Shown piece by piece: positions 7,709 through 16,100 of a DNA stretch of 20,773 nt. Source of the stretch: JAKLKS01 sp964370855 (GTDB lineage: Bacteria > Planctomycetota > JAJSAM01 > JAKLKS01). Both the position numbers and the translations under genes were made by a program. Location of the stretch: positions 1 through 20,773 of the forward strand of contig CAYJMF010000083.1 in the NCBI GenBank assembly GCA_964370855.1, in the 5' to 3' direction. Each line of letters opens with the position of its first letter. The first letter of the stretch is position 1. Under the pieces are notes generated by a model, which did not search any database, was not told the DNA's origin, and worked only from the letters and a program-made list of their open reading frames with translations.

Positions 7709-8755
7709 TCAGAGCAGCGCCCTCTGCAGGGCGAAGATGGGGTACATGACCCCCAGCACCACGACGAACACCAGGAACCCGATGCAGACCTGGAATGCGG
7801 GGGAGATGACCTGGACGTACCGGTCCAGGACCTCCCTGCGGGTCTCGTCGAGGAGGCGCGCCACCTCCGCCATTCCCTCCCCCGCCTCCCCCCTCCGCTC
7901 CGCCGCCCCGACGAGCCAGGCCATGGAGGGGGGGAGGATCCCCGCCTCCTTCACGGCGTCGGCCAGGCCGGAGCCGCCGCGGACCCGCTCCGCCGCGGCC
8001 TCCGCCGCCGCCCGCAGGGCGGGCTCCTGCGCCGACGCGCCGGCGAGGAGCAGGGCACGATCCCCGGGAAGGCCCCGGCGCAGCAGCCCCTCCAGGACGG
8101 AGGCGAAGGAGCCGAGCTCCGCCGCAAGGCGCATGGGGCCGACGAAGGGGAGCCGCCAGCCGATCCCCAGGGGGAGGCCGACCCCGTCCATGGGACGCCG
8201 CAGCCAGGAGAAGAGGAGGACCGCGGCCAGGGCCGCGGGGACGAGGAGGAGGCCGCCCCCGACGCCGGCGAGCCCGAGGAGGAACCTCGTCAGCGCGGGG
8301 AGTTCGAGGGGGTTCCCGCGCCGGTCCATCACCTGCGGGAAGATCGCCCCGAACTGGGGCACGATGAACTCGAAGAGGAACCAGGTGATGGCGGAGAGGA
8401 GGATCAGCATGATCACCGGGTAGGTGAGGGCCCGCCGCACCCGGGCGTCGGCCTCGGCCCGCCGGGCGGCGTGGCGGGCGATCTCCTCCAGGGTGCCGGG
8501 GAGGTCGCCGGAGGCGGCGCCGGCCTCCAGGAGGGCGGCGTACACCGGCGGGAACTCCTTCCCCCGCTTCCGGTAGGCGTCGGCGAGGGAGGCCCCCGCC
8601 TCGACGTCGGCGGCCATGGCCTCGGCGCCGGCCCGGAGCCTCCCCCCTGCGAGGTCCTTCGCCACCTCGCGGAAGGCCTGCCCGAGCGGCATCCCCATGC
8701 GGCAGAAGTCCGCCAGCGCCCGGTGGAAGTGGACGAGCTGATCCAGGTCCCTCAT
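7709..8755 (-). CDS. GspF/PilC-like inner-membrane platform protein
   Basis: The 348-residue protein has the usual T2SSF arrangement. The first cytoplasmic helical domain (FHRALADFCRMGMPLGQAF, GASLADAYRKRGKEFPPVYAALLEAGAASGDLPGTLEEIA) is followed by two TM segments (YPVIMLILLSAITWFLFEFIVPQF and GVGGGLLLVPAALAAVLLFSWL), a second copy of the domain (ELGSFASVLEGLLRRGLPGDRALLLAG) and a last TM (FQVCIGFLVFVVVLGVMYPIF). It forms the inner-membrane base turned by the assembly ATPase. Its length is slightly below the usual 400. ATG 8755 overlaps the ATPase stop (ATGA), giving translational coupling. Confidence 0.92.
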   Translation of the reverse strand: MRDLDQLVHFHRALADFCRMGMPLGQAFREVAKDLAGGRLRAGAEAMAADVEAGASLADAYRKRGKEFPPVYAALLEAGAASGDLPGTLEEIARHAARRAEADARVRRALTYPVIMLILLSAITWFLFEFIVPQFGAIFPQVMDRRGNPLELPALTRFLLGLAGVGGGLLLVPAALAAVLLFSWLRRPMDGVGLPLGIGWRLPFVGPMRLAAELGSFASVLEGLLRRGLPGDRALLLAGASAQEPALRAAAEAAAERVRGGSGLADAVKEAGILPPSMAWLVGAAERRGEAGEGMAEVARLLDETRREVLDRYVQVISPAFQVCIGFLVFVVVLGVMYPIFALQRALL

Positions 8756-9834
8756 GCCGCCCCCAGCACCCGTTCGACCTCCTCCACCGTCGTGCCTCCC
8801 GCGGCGACCAGCGCCGCCGCCTCCTCGCGGATGGACCGGTACCCCGTCGCCGCCGCCGCCGCGGCCAGCCCCTCGGCATCGGCCCGCGCGAGAATCGCGT
8901 GCCGAAGCCCCGCCGACATGGGGAGCCACTCGGCGAGGAGACGCCTCCCCCGGTAGCCCTCGCCCGCGCTCCGCCGCACCAGCCGCTGTCCGAGCACCCC
9001 GCGCACCGCCGTCGTCAGCACGAAGGGCTCCACCCCCATCTCCAGCAGCCGCGCGAACACCCCCGGCGCCGTCCCCGCGTGCACCGTGGAGACGACGAGG
9101 TGGCCCGTGAGCCCCGCCTCCAGCGCGATGGCCGCCGTCTCCCGGTCCCGGATCTCGCCCACGAGGATCACCTCCGGGTCCTGCCGGAGGAGGGAGCGCA
9201 GCGCGCGGGCGAAGTCGAGCCCCGCGGCGGGATTCACCTGGGTCTGCGTCACCCCCGGGAGGCGCCGCTCCACGGGATCCTCCACGGTGACGATGGAGCG
9301 GGGCCGGCCGGCGGCGGCGAGGTGGCGGATGCAGGCGTAGAGCGTCGTCGTCTTCCCGCTCCCGCTCGGGCCCGTGAGGAATACCGCCCCGGAGGGCTGC
9401 TCCACGGCCCGCTTGAGCCCCGAGAGCAGCGCCGGCGGGAGGCCGAGGGCCGCGAGGTCCGGCGCCGCCGCCTCCGGCGCGTCGAGGCGCAGCGCCGCCC
9501 GCTCGCCGAGGATGGTGGGGAAGGTGGCCACGCGGACCTCGGCCCCCGTCGGGGAGCGGTCCGCGGGGATGCGCCCCTCCTGGGGGACGTCGGTGCGGTA
9601 GACGAGGAGGTCGGAGAGGGACTTGAGGCGCCCGAGCACCGTGGCCATGAGCGCCGCGGGCAGGACCTCCAGCTCCTCCAGCGCCCCGTCGCGGCGGGCG
9701 CGGACGAGGAGCCCCCGCTCGTCGGGGTCGAGGTGGAGGTCGCTGGCGCCCAGATCCCGGGCCCGCCGCAGCATCCGCTCCACCGCCTCCGTCGCGGTCC
9801 TGTCCGGCGCCGTCCTGTCGGGCACGCTCTTCAC
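8752..9834 (-). CDS. GspE/PilB-family assembly ATPase, compact form without zinc motif
   Basis: This hexameric secretion ATPase powers pseudopilus assembly. Numbering from the longer GTG 9849 start, Walker A GPSGSGKT is at 160-167, the Asp box VTVEDPVE at 187-194, Walker B EVILVGEIRD at 226-235 and the His box GHLVVSTVHA at 249-258. The N2 part shows ASDLHLDP and DVPQEGRIPA. The enzyme is only 360-365 residues, against about 500-570 for GspE, because the N1 domain is missing. The tetracysteine zinc motif expected after GQRLVRR is replaced by SAGEGYRGRRLL with no cysteines. I chose GTG 9834 because AGGAGG lies 6 nt upstream. GTG 9849, directly abutting the kinase stop, is the alternative and adds five residues. 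Confidence 0.9.
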   Translation of the reverse strand: MKSVPDRTAPDRTATEAVERMLRRARDLGASDLHLDPDERGLLVRARRDGALEELEVLPAALMATVLGRLKSLSDLLVYRTDVPQEGRIPADRSPTGAEVRVATFPTILGERAALRLDAPEAAAPDLAALGLPPALLSGLKRAVEQPSGAVFLTGPSGSGKTTTLYACIRHLAAAGRPRSIVTVEDPVERRLPGVTQTQVNPAAGLDFARALRSLLRQDPEVILVGEIRDRETAAIALEAGLTGHLVVSTVHAGTAPGVFARLLEMGVEPFVLTTAVRGVLGQRLVRRSAGEGYRGRRLLAEWLPMSAGLRHAILARADAEGLAAAAAATGYRSIREEAAALVAAGGTTVEEVERVLGAA

Positions 9835-9840
9835 GGAACG

Positions 9841-9846
9841 CCTCCT
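9841..9846 (-). promoter_or_regulatory. Ribosome binding site deciding the ATPase start
   Basis: AGGAGG on the minus strand lies 6 nt before GTG 9834 and overlaps the first codons of the longer frame that starts at GTG 9849. It supports the shorter protein and direct coupling to the end of the kinase gene. Confidence 0.55.
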
Positions 9847-9849
9847 CAC

Positions 9850-11652
9850 CTACCTGTTTGCGGATTCCCGGTCGAGGATCTCGAGAATCCTCGTCGCCAC
9901 CCCGGCGAGTTCCGCGCCGTCGGGCAGGATGCCCTCGGCATACTTCCTGGCGTCCTCGACGAGCCTCCGTGCCGCCTCGCGGTCCTCGCCCCCCCGCGCG
10001 GCGTCGGCGTTCCTGAGCTTCGACGCGGCGAGCTGGAGCTCCACGCGGGAACTCCTCTCGGCCCTCTCGATCTCGACCCGGAACCCGCTGAGGAGCGAGT
10101 CCCTGTTCATGCGGTCCCTCGCGGCCTTCACCGCCGCCTTCCCGACGACGGAGATGGCCACGGGCCCCCCCGCCACCAGGGCCGCGGCGACGAGGAGGGC
10201 CCCCGCCTTCCCCGGGTTCCGCTTTCCCCACCGCCGGATCCGCGTCGCCGTCCCCGGCGGCCGCGCGGCGATGGGTTCGTCGACGCGCACCCGGCGCAGC
10301 TCCTCGGCGAACTCCTCCGCCGTCGGGTAGCGCCGCTCCCGGTCCTTCTCCATCACCTTGTCGATGACGACCCGGAGGTCCGCGGGGATGACGGGGTTGA
10401 GCCTGCGGGGGTTCTCGGGGTCCGTGGCGAGGATCTTCTGGTAGAGGGAATCCCTCGACGCGGCGCGGAAGGGGAGGCGGAGCGTGAGGGCCTCGTAGAG
10501 GGTCACGCCCATGGAGTAGACGTCGGTGCGGCGGTCGAGGCGGATGCGGTGGGCGGCGATCTGCTCCGGGGACATGTAGGCCGGGGTGCCCATGAGGGCG
10601 CCGGTCTGGGTGAGGCTGAGGCCGACCCCCTCCTCGTCCCGGGCGAGGCCGAAGTCGAGGAGCACCGGGTCGCCGCCGGGGGTGATCATGATGTTCCCCG
10701 GCTTGATGTCCCGGTGGATGAGGCCCGCCTCGTGGGCCACGTGGAGGGCGCGGGAGGCCCGCTCGACGAGGAGGAGCACCCGGCGTACCTCCTCACGCGT
10801 GCCCGCCGTGACCTTCCCGCCGCTCCCCCCGGGCGGTTCGCCGGGGTCGTCGGGGACCGCCTCGTCCGCCTCCGTGGACCCATGGGGGAGGCGCGTGACG
10901 CGGCTCGCGCCGGGGTCGGCGACGAGGCCAGCGGCGGTGCGGGAGACGTGGATCCAGTGCTCCAGGGTCTCCCCCTCGACGTAGCGCATGGCGATGAAGG
11001 GGACCCCGCCGATCTCGCCCGCCTCGAAGACGGTGCAGATGCCGGGGTGGTCGAGGCGGGAGGCGACGGCGGCCTCCCGCTCGAAGCGCCTGCGGAGAAC
11101 GTCGGAGGAGGCGAAGACGGGGGAGAGGATCTTGAGGGCGGCGCGGCGGCGGAGCCGCTCGTCCTCGGCGAGGTAGACGACCCCCATGCCGCCCCGGCCG
11201 AGCTCCCGGAGCAGCCTGTAGGAACCGAGGCGATCCCCGACGGCCCCCGTGAAGGTGGAGGCGGCCGCGGCGTCCCCTCCCCCCTTCAGCGTGGGCGCGG
11301 AGGCGAGCACGTGGCGCGCGGCGGCGGAGGCGCGGCGGTGCTCCTCGGCCACGATGTCCCAGAACCCCGGGAAGAGGTTCTTGTAGGCCTCCATCCCCTT
11401 GAGGGCGCCCCCGTCGGCGTCGGCGGCGACCATCCGCCGGACCGCGCCCCGCACGCGATCCCGCTCCGACCGCGTCCCCGCCCCCGGGCGGAGCGCCCGG
11501 TCCGCCAGGGGGAGGAGGCCGAGGTGGGCGCGGAGGGCCGCGGCGTGGTCGGGGTGGGCGGAGCAGAAGGCATCGAGGTCGAAGGCGCCGGCGGACTGGA
11601 GGTCCTGGGCCTCCGCCAGCAGTTCCTCGAGCCCCCCCTCGGGGTCATCCAT
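9850..11652 (-). CDS. Membrane-anchored Ser/Thr protein kinase
   Basis: The 600-residue eukaryotic-like kinase has an N-terminal region (1-135) containing FCSAHPDHAAALRAHL, a segment common in planctomycete kinases paired with ECF sigma factors. The kinase domain spans about 143-460: Gly loop LGRGGMG (151-157), Lys174, HRDIKPGN (313-320), DFG (333-335) and SPE (361-363). All catalytic residues are present, so it should be active. An unusual Pro/Gly-rich insert of about 50 residues (236-286) precedes the catalytic loop. One TM lies at about 483-503, followed by a C-terminal domain of about 95 residues with charged helices. Its ATG overlaps the sigma factor's stop by 8 nt, and the ATPase gene follows directly, so it probably controls the sigma factor or the pilus-like machine. 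Confidence 0.92.
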   Translation of the reverse strand: MDDPEGGLEELLAEAQDLQSAGAFDLDAFCSAHPDHAAALRAHLGLLPLADRALRPGAGTRSERDRVRGAVRRMVAADADGGALKGMEAYKNLFPGFWDIVAEEHRRASAAARHVLASAPTLKGGGDAAAASTFTGAVGDRLGSYRLLRELGRGGMGVVYLAEDERLRRRAALKILSPVFASSDVLRRRFEREAAVASRLDHPGICTVFEAGEIGGVPFIAMRYVEGETLEHWIHVSRTAAGLVADPGASRVTRLPHGSTEADEAVPDDPGEPPGGSGGKVTAGTREEVRRVLLLVERASRALHVAHEAGLIHRDIKPGNIMITPGGDPVLLDFGLARDEEGVGLSLTQTGALMGTPAYMSPEQIAAHRIRLDRRTDVYSMGVTLYEALTLRLPFRAASRDSLYQKILATDPENPRRLNPVIPADLRVVIDKVMEKDRERRYPTAEEFAEELRRVRVDEPIAARPPGTATRIRRWGKRNPGKAGALLVAAALVAGGPVAISVVGKAAVKAARDRMNRDSLLSGFRVEIERAERSSRVELQLAASKLRNADAARGGEDREAARRLVEDARKYAEGILPDGAELAGVATRILEILDRESANR

Positions 11653-12259
11653 GGCCACCGCCCCGCAGCCGCTCCACGGCCTCCCGGAAGCGCAACAACG
11701 CCCTCCCGTACAACCTCTTTGCGGAAGCCGGCGGGAGGTGCATGGATTCCCCCGCGGCGGCGACGGTGAGACCCTCCTCCCGCGTGAGGCGGAGGATGGC
11801 GCGCTCCGCCTCGGGGAGGGCCTCCATGGCCCGGCGGGCGTGGTCCTCGAGCTCGCCGGCGACGGCGATCTCGCTGGGGGAAGGCCCGGGGGAGGCGATG
11901 CGGGAGACCGTGGGGTCGTCGGGGCCGCCCCCCTCCCGGCGGGCGGAGCGCTTGCCCGTGCCGAGGTGGGCACGGACCGCCATGAGGGCCTTCTTGACGG
12001 CGATGCCGACGGCCCATCGCCGGAAGGAGCCGTCGCCGCGGAACTCGAAGCCGCCGCGGGCCTCGTAGGCGGCGAAGCGGGCCTCCTGCATGACGTCGTT
12101 GACGGAGACGCGGCGGCGGAGGGAGGAGGGGAGCCCGCGCTCCGCGGCCCGGCGGAGGTCGGCGTCGCAGAGGGCGAGGAGGGATTCGAGGGCCGCCGGA
12201 TCCCCGTCCCGGAATCTCCGCGCGAGCTCCTCTTCGTTCAGGGGGGGGACGTTCCTCAC
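11645..12259 (-). CDS. ECF-type RNA polymerase sigma factor
   Basis: The 204-residue protein has sigma region 2 (ELARRFRDGDPAALESLL, then VSVNDVMQEARFAAYEA and FRRWAVGIAVKKAL) and region 4 (ARRAMEALPEAERAILRLTREEG, then GESMHLPPASAKRLYGRAL). This is a sigma-70 group 4 layout of the planctomycete/ECF kinase-linked kind. No anti-sigma factor is next to it; the Ser/Thr kinase downstream overlaps it by 8 nt, so control by phosphorylation is a likely alternative. The start is uncertain. GTG 12259 gives a compact N-terminus, while an in-frame ATG at 12307 lies inside the left arm of the palindrome at 12277-12390 and has no ribosome binding site. Confidence 0.85.
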   Translation of the reverse strand: MRNVPPLNEEELARRFRDGDPAALESLLALCDADLRRAAERGLPSSLRRRVSVNDVMQEARFAAYEARGGFEFRGDGSFRRWAVGIAVKKALMAVRAHLGTGKRSARREGGGPDDPTVSRIASPGPSPSEIAVAGELEDHARRAMEALPEAERAILRLTREEGLTVAAAGESMHLPPASAKRLYGRALLRFREAVERLRGGGHG

Positions 12260-12475
12260 TTCGTCACTTTCCTGTGGGAGGGGAATACGGTACCCGACCC
12301 GATTCATCGGGGTTGGGTGATGGGATTCCGCCCGGCCGGAAGCCGCGAGCCCAACCCCGGTGAATCGGGTCGGGTACCGTATACCCCTCCTTCCCCCCGG
12401 GAGGCTACACTCGTCTTCCTCGGAACTGTGGAAGGAACGGGGGCCGCCGGCTCCCTGTCTCAAGGGGGTAGATCG
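12260..12475. other. Divergent intergenic region between sigma factor and giant kinase fusion
   Basis: The 216-bp spacer should hold both divergent promoters. More than half is occupied by the long inverted repeat at 12277-12390. The remaining 12391-12475 precedes the kinase fusion. It contains GGAACT at 12422-12427, like an ECF -35 box, but no convincing -10 partner, so I do not call a promoter. Confidence 0.5.
12277..12390. repeat. Long inverted repeat 2 (41-bp arms)
   Basis: Arms 12277-12317 and 12350-12390 match at 39 of 41 positions; one of the two differences is a G-U pair in RNA. The 32-nt loop holds TTCCG and CGGAA, able to form a small inner hairpin. The arms contain ATACGGTACCCGACCCGATT, of which ATAC and ACCCGACCC recur in the inverted repeat at 18216-18339. 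The element begins 18 nt upstream of the sigma factor GTG and lies in the divergent promoter region. Confidence 0.88.
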
Positions 12476-15400
12476 ATGACCGTGCGGATGGAGGGAACGA
12501 CCCTCGGGCCGTACCGGGTCCTTTCCACCCTCGGCTCCGGCGGGATGGGCACGGTCTACCTCGCCTCCGTGGAGGGGGAGGTCCCGGGGCTGGCGCGGGG
12601 CACCCGGGTGGCGCTCAAGTGCATCCACGGCCACCTCGTGGACTCCTCCCCCGAGAACCTCCGCCGCTTCACCCGCGAGGCCGACGTCGGCCGGCGGATC
12701 GACCACCCCAACGTCGTCCGCACCCTGGGGGCGGGGACCGTCGTCCTCGACGGGAGGACGGTCTACTACCTCGTGATGGAGTTCGTGGAGGGACGGACCC
12801 TCGGCGAGATCCTGACGGACACCCCCGGCCCCGCCCCGGAGGCCCTCTGCCGCCACATCGGGTCCGAGGCGGCCCGCGGCCTCGCCGCGGTCCACGCGGC
12901 GGGCATCGTGCACCGGGACATGAAGCTCGACAACGTGTTCGTCACGAACGACGACACCGTGAAGATCATGGACTTCGGCCTCGCCTTCGTCCACGGCGAG
13001 ATGGTGCGCATCAGCCGGTCCGGGATGTTCCTCGGCTCCCTCGCCTACGCGGCCCCGGAGCAGATCGACGGGGAGGGCGGCGCCGTGGACCACCGCTCCG
13101 ATCTCTACGCCCTCGGGTGGATCCTCTACGCCCTCGCCGCCGGCGGCCACCCCCTCAAGGGGATGGACTACCGCGCCGTCGTCGGCCGCCAGCTCCGGGG
13201 GGAGCCGGAACCGCTGCGCTCCATCAACCCCCGGATCTCCCCCTTCCTCGAGGCCGTCGTCCACCGGCTCCTCGCCAAGGACCCGGAGAACCGCTTCGGC
13301 TCCGCCGACGGGGTGGCGGAGGTCCTCCAGGAGGGGGAGTCCTCCCCCTGGTGGCGGGAACGGTGCCGGGGCGGGGACCGTCCGGCCCCCGGCGGATCCC
13401 CCCTCCTCGGGAGGCGGGAGGAGCTCCGGGTCCTCGGGGAGGCGCTCCGGGAGGCGGCCACCGGGTCCGGCGCCGTTGTGCTCGTCCACGGGGAGGCCGG
13501 CGCCGGGAAGTCCCGCCTCCTCGAGGAGTTCAGGGCGGAGGTGGAGCGCGAGGGGGGGAAGGCCACCTTCCTCACGCTCTCCTTCCCCCTCCCGGGGGAG
13601 CGCCCCGGCCTCCCGCCGGGTATGGCCGACCCCGCCGCCCCGCTGTCGGCCCTGGTCGAAGCCGCGGCGAGGGGGTCCCGCCGTCCCGGGGAACCGCCCC
13701 CGGCCGGTCCCGACCTCCTTCGGCGCCTGGCCGACTCCCTCTCCCGGGAGGGGACCACGGTCCTCGTCCTGGAGAACGTCCACGCCGGGGGCGCGCCGGC
13801 GGAGGCCCTCTTCGCGTCCCTCTCGGCGGAGGTCCGGGGGAGGCGCATCCTCCTCGTGAGGATCTCCCGGACTCCCCCGCCCCCGGGGCCGGCGGCGGAG
13901 GGGGGGGGGGCCCCGGGCCGCCGCGTCCTCCATCTCGGGGGGCTCGGGAGGGAGGACCTCGCCGCCCTCCTCTCCGCCGCCCTGGGGTCCGGGTCTCCCG
14001 ACTCCGGACTCCTCGACCGGGTCCTCGGGAAGTCCGGTGGGAACCCGCTCTTCGCCCTGGAGATCCTGCGTCGGTTCCGCGAGGGCGGGGACCTCGTGGA
14101 GCGGGCCGACGGCGCCTGGTGCCTGAAGGAGGGGGCCTCGGCGCTCGAGACCATCATGACCGTGGGGGATCTCCTCGGGCCGAGGATCGGGGAGCTCCCT
14201 CCCGCGGATCGGGAGATCCTCGAGGCCGCGGCCTGCGCGGGCTACGAGTTCGATCCCCTCGTGGTGGGAGACGCTCTCGGCCACGCCCCCATCCCCCTGC
14301 TCCGCCGGCTGAACGCCCTCCAGGAGAAGCAGGGGCTGGTGCGGGCGGCGGGCGACCGGTTCGTCTTCCAGAGCCGCCCCCTGCAGGAGTCGATCCTCCG
14401 CGGGCTTCCGAAGGCGGCGGTCCGCCTGTACGGGGCCGCCCTGGAGGCCTCAGGGAAGGGGCGGAGGAGCCCCGCCGCGGCGGCCGGGGGGTTCGCGGCC
14501 CGGGCCCGCGCGGCGGACCCCGGCGAGGCCGGGCCCGGGAAGGCGAGGGTCGTCATCGTGGACGACACCGACGCCACCCGCAACCTCCTCGGGGAGCAGG
14601 TCCTCGCCCTGGGGCACGAGGCGGTGCTGGCCTCCGACGGCATCACCGGCCTCGCCCGGATCCGGCGGGTGCTCCCCGACCTGGTGCTGCTGGACCTGGA
14701 GATGCCGGGCCTCGACGGCCGCGAAGTCCTGGCGCGGCTCAAGCAGGGGGACCGGACGAGGGACATCCCGGTCATCATCGTGACGGGGCTCGCCGAGAAC
14801 GCCGTCGCGGTCCACTGCCTGGACGCCGGCGCCGACGACTTCCTGGTGAAGCCCTTCGACCTCGCCGTGCTCCGGGCCCGGATCCGCCCCTGCATCGAGC
14901 GGCGCATGCGGCGGATCCGGGACCGGGAGTTCGAGCGGCGCCTCGAGGAGGCCAACCTCCGGCTGGTGGACGAGGTCCGCGCCCGGACCGGGGAGCTCGA
15001 GGCCGCCCACGCGCGGCTCTCCGAGGTGGACGGGGCCAAGGACGGGTTCCTGGCGCTCATCGCCCACGAGATGCGGACCCCCCTCACGGGGCTCGTCGCG
15101 TCGAGCGACATCATCATCGGCGAGGCGGCCGCCGACGACGGGCTCGGGGAGCTCCGCGAGATCTTCCGCGGCTCCCTCAAGCGCCTGAACCGGCTCGTGG
15201 ACGACGCGCTCCTGCTGACGGAGCTGAGGCTCGCCGCCGACGACCATCCCCGCGAGGAGCGCTCCCTGGCCGGGATCCTCCGGGGGGCGGCGGCCGACGC
15301 GGCCCCCTTCGCGGCGGCCCGCGGGGTCGCCCTCGACGTGCCCTCCCTCGAGGGGGTGGTGGCCGCCACGGGGAGCCTCCTCGACCGGGCCCTCTCGGCG

Positions 15401-15724
15401 CTCCTCGAGTGCGCCGTGAAGTTCTGCGAACCGGGGCAGGCGGTCTCCGTCACCGGCGGCCCCGCGGGAAGCGGGATCCTGCTCCAGATCCGGACCCCCT
15501 CGGGCACCCTCCCCCCCTCCGCGCAGGCCGGCTTCTTCGAGGTCTTCGGCGTCGCCGACCCGGTGACCCCCGGGGGGGACCTCGGCCTCGGGCCCGCCGT
15601 CGCCGAGAAGGTGGTGCGGCTCCAGGGCGGGTCCGTCGAGGTGCAATCCCTCGACCCCGGGGGTATCCTCTTCACCGTCACGCTTCCGGCCGCCACCCCG
15701 GCCGGGGAATGGAGCCACGAATGA
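12476..15724 (+). CDS. Giant signalling fusion: Ser/Thr kinase, AAA-type ATPase, receiver and degenerate histidine kinase
   Basis: The 1082-residue protein joins four modules. Residues 10-285 are a complete Ser/Thr kinase (LGSGGMG 19-25, Lys48, HRDMKLDN 146-153, DFG 166-168, APE 193-195). Residues 309-640 are a STAND/AAA16-like ATPase (LGRREEL, Walker A GEAGAGKSR 339-347, VLVLENVH 429-436, GGNPLF). Residues 690-805 are a receiver (Asp696/697, phospho-acceptor Asp740, Thr770, Lys792). Residues 810-1072 are a histidine kinase with coiled coil and H-box IAHEMRTPLTG (His864). Its ATPase domain looks degenerate: the N-box Asn is replaced (LLECAVKF), and the DxGxG loop is absent (IRTPSGTLPPS), although GLGLGPAVAEK remains. 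No TM is seen, so it is cytoplasmic. ATG 12476 sits just before the kinase domain. The stop overlaps the next regulator gene (ATGA). Confidence 0.92.
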   Translation: MTVRMEGTTLGPYRVLSTLGSGGMGTVYLASVEGEVPGLARGTRVALKCIHGHLVDSSPENLRRFTREADVGRRIDHPNVVRTLGAGTVVLDGRTVYYLVMEFVEGRTLGEILTDTPGPAPEALCRHIGSEAARGLAAVHAAGIVHRDMKLDNVFVTNDDTVKIMDFGLAFVHGEMVRISRSGMFLGSLAYAAPEQIDGEGGAVDHRSDLYALGWILYALAAGGHPLKGMDYRAVVGRQLRGEPEPLRSINPRISPFLEAVVHRLLAKDPENRFGSADGVAEVLQEGESSPWWRERCRGGDRPAPGGSPLLGRREELRVLGEALREAATGSGAVVLVHGEAGAGKSRLLEEFRAEVEREGGKATFLTLSFPLPGERPGLPPGMADPAAPLSALVEAAARGSRRPGEPPPAGPDLLRRLADSLSREGTTVLVLENVHAGGAPAEALFASLSAEVRGRRILLVRISRTPPPPGPAAEGGGAPGRRVLHLGGLGREDLAALLSAALGSGSPDSGLLDRVLGKSGGNPLFALEILRRFREGGDLVERADGAWCLKEGASALETIMTVGDLLGPRIGELPPADREILEAAACAGYEFDPLVVGDALGHAPIPLLRRLNALQEKQGLVRAAGDRFVFQSRPLQESILRGLPKAAVRLYGAALEASGKGRRSPAAAAGGFAARARAADPGEAGPGKARVVIVDDTDATRNLLGEQVLALGHEAVLASDGITGLARIRRVLPDLVLLDLEMPGLDGREVLARLKQGDRTRDIPVIIVTGLAENAVAVHCLDAGADDFLVKPFDLAVLRARIRPCIERRMRRIRDREFERRLEEANLRLVDEVRARTGELEAAHARLSEVDGAKDGFLALIAHEMRTPLTGLVASSDIIIGEAAADDGLGELREIFRGSLKRLNRLVDDALLLTELRLAADDHPREERSLAGILRGAAADAAPFAAARGVALDVPSLEGVVAATGSLLDRALSALLECAVKFCEPGQAVSVTGGPAGSGILLQIRTPSGTLPPSAQAGFFEVFGVADPVTPGGDLGLGPAVAEKVVRLQGGSVEVQSLDPGGILFTVTLPAATPAGEWSHE

Positions 15725-16095
15725 AGCGCATCCTCGTGATCGACGACGACGCCTTCACGCGGGCGATGATCAAGGAGATCCTCGACGACCCGGGCTACGA
15801 GCTGGTGGAGGCCCCCGACGGGACGGAGGGGCTGAAGCTCCTCAAGGAGCAGTCCTTCGACCTCGTCCTCCTCGACGTCTTCATGCCCGGCCTCGACGGG
15901 TTCGAGACCCTGGAGAAGATGGAGGACGGGGGCCGGAAGGTCCCCGTGATCGTCATGTCGGGACGCGGCCACAGCACCGGCGCCTTCCCCCTGCACCTGG
16001 CCATGACGCTGGGGGCCGACGAGACCATGAACAAGGGGGCGATCCCCGATGAGCTGGCGGGGAAGGTCCGGGAGGTCCTCGGCCGCACCGCGTAG
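15721..16095 (+). CDS. Single-domain CheY-like response regulator
   Basis: The 124-residue receiver domain has no output region. Acidic residues Asp8-10, phospho-acceptor Asp52 (LVLLDVFMPG), Ser80 (VIVMSGRG) and Lys105 form the expected active site. The usual Lys-Pro pair is changed to Lys-Gly (NKGAI), and the loop after Ser80 is longer than normal (GRGHSTGAFPLHLAM). The ATG overlaps the stop of the giant kinase fusion, so it is made together with that protein and probably exchanges phosphate with it. This is consistent with a multi-step relay ending in protein-protein signalling. Confidence 0.92.
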   Translation: MKRILVIDDDAFTRAMIKEILDDPGYELVEAPDGTEGLKLLKEQSFDLVLLDVFMPGLDGFETLEKMEDGGRKVPVIVMSGRGHSTGAFPLHLAMTLGADETMNKGAIPDELAGKVREVLGRTA

Positions 16096-16100
16096 ACCGG

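Noticed and set aside
8899..11769. Long plus-strand ORF of over 950 codons opposite the ATPase and kinase genes
   Set aside because: Same composition bias, no recognisable domain, and the opposite strand encodes complete GspE-like and kinase motifs.
12422..12427. GGAACT as an ECF-type -35 box for the giant kinase fusion
   Set aside because: The expected -10 element is missing at 16-17 nt spacing, and a single hexamer is weak evidence.
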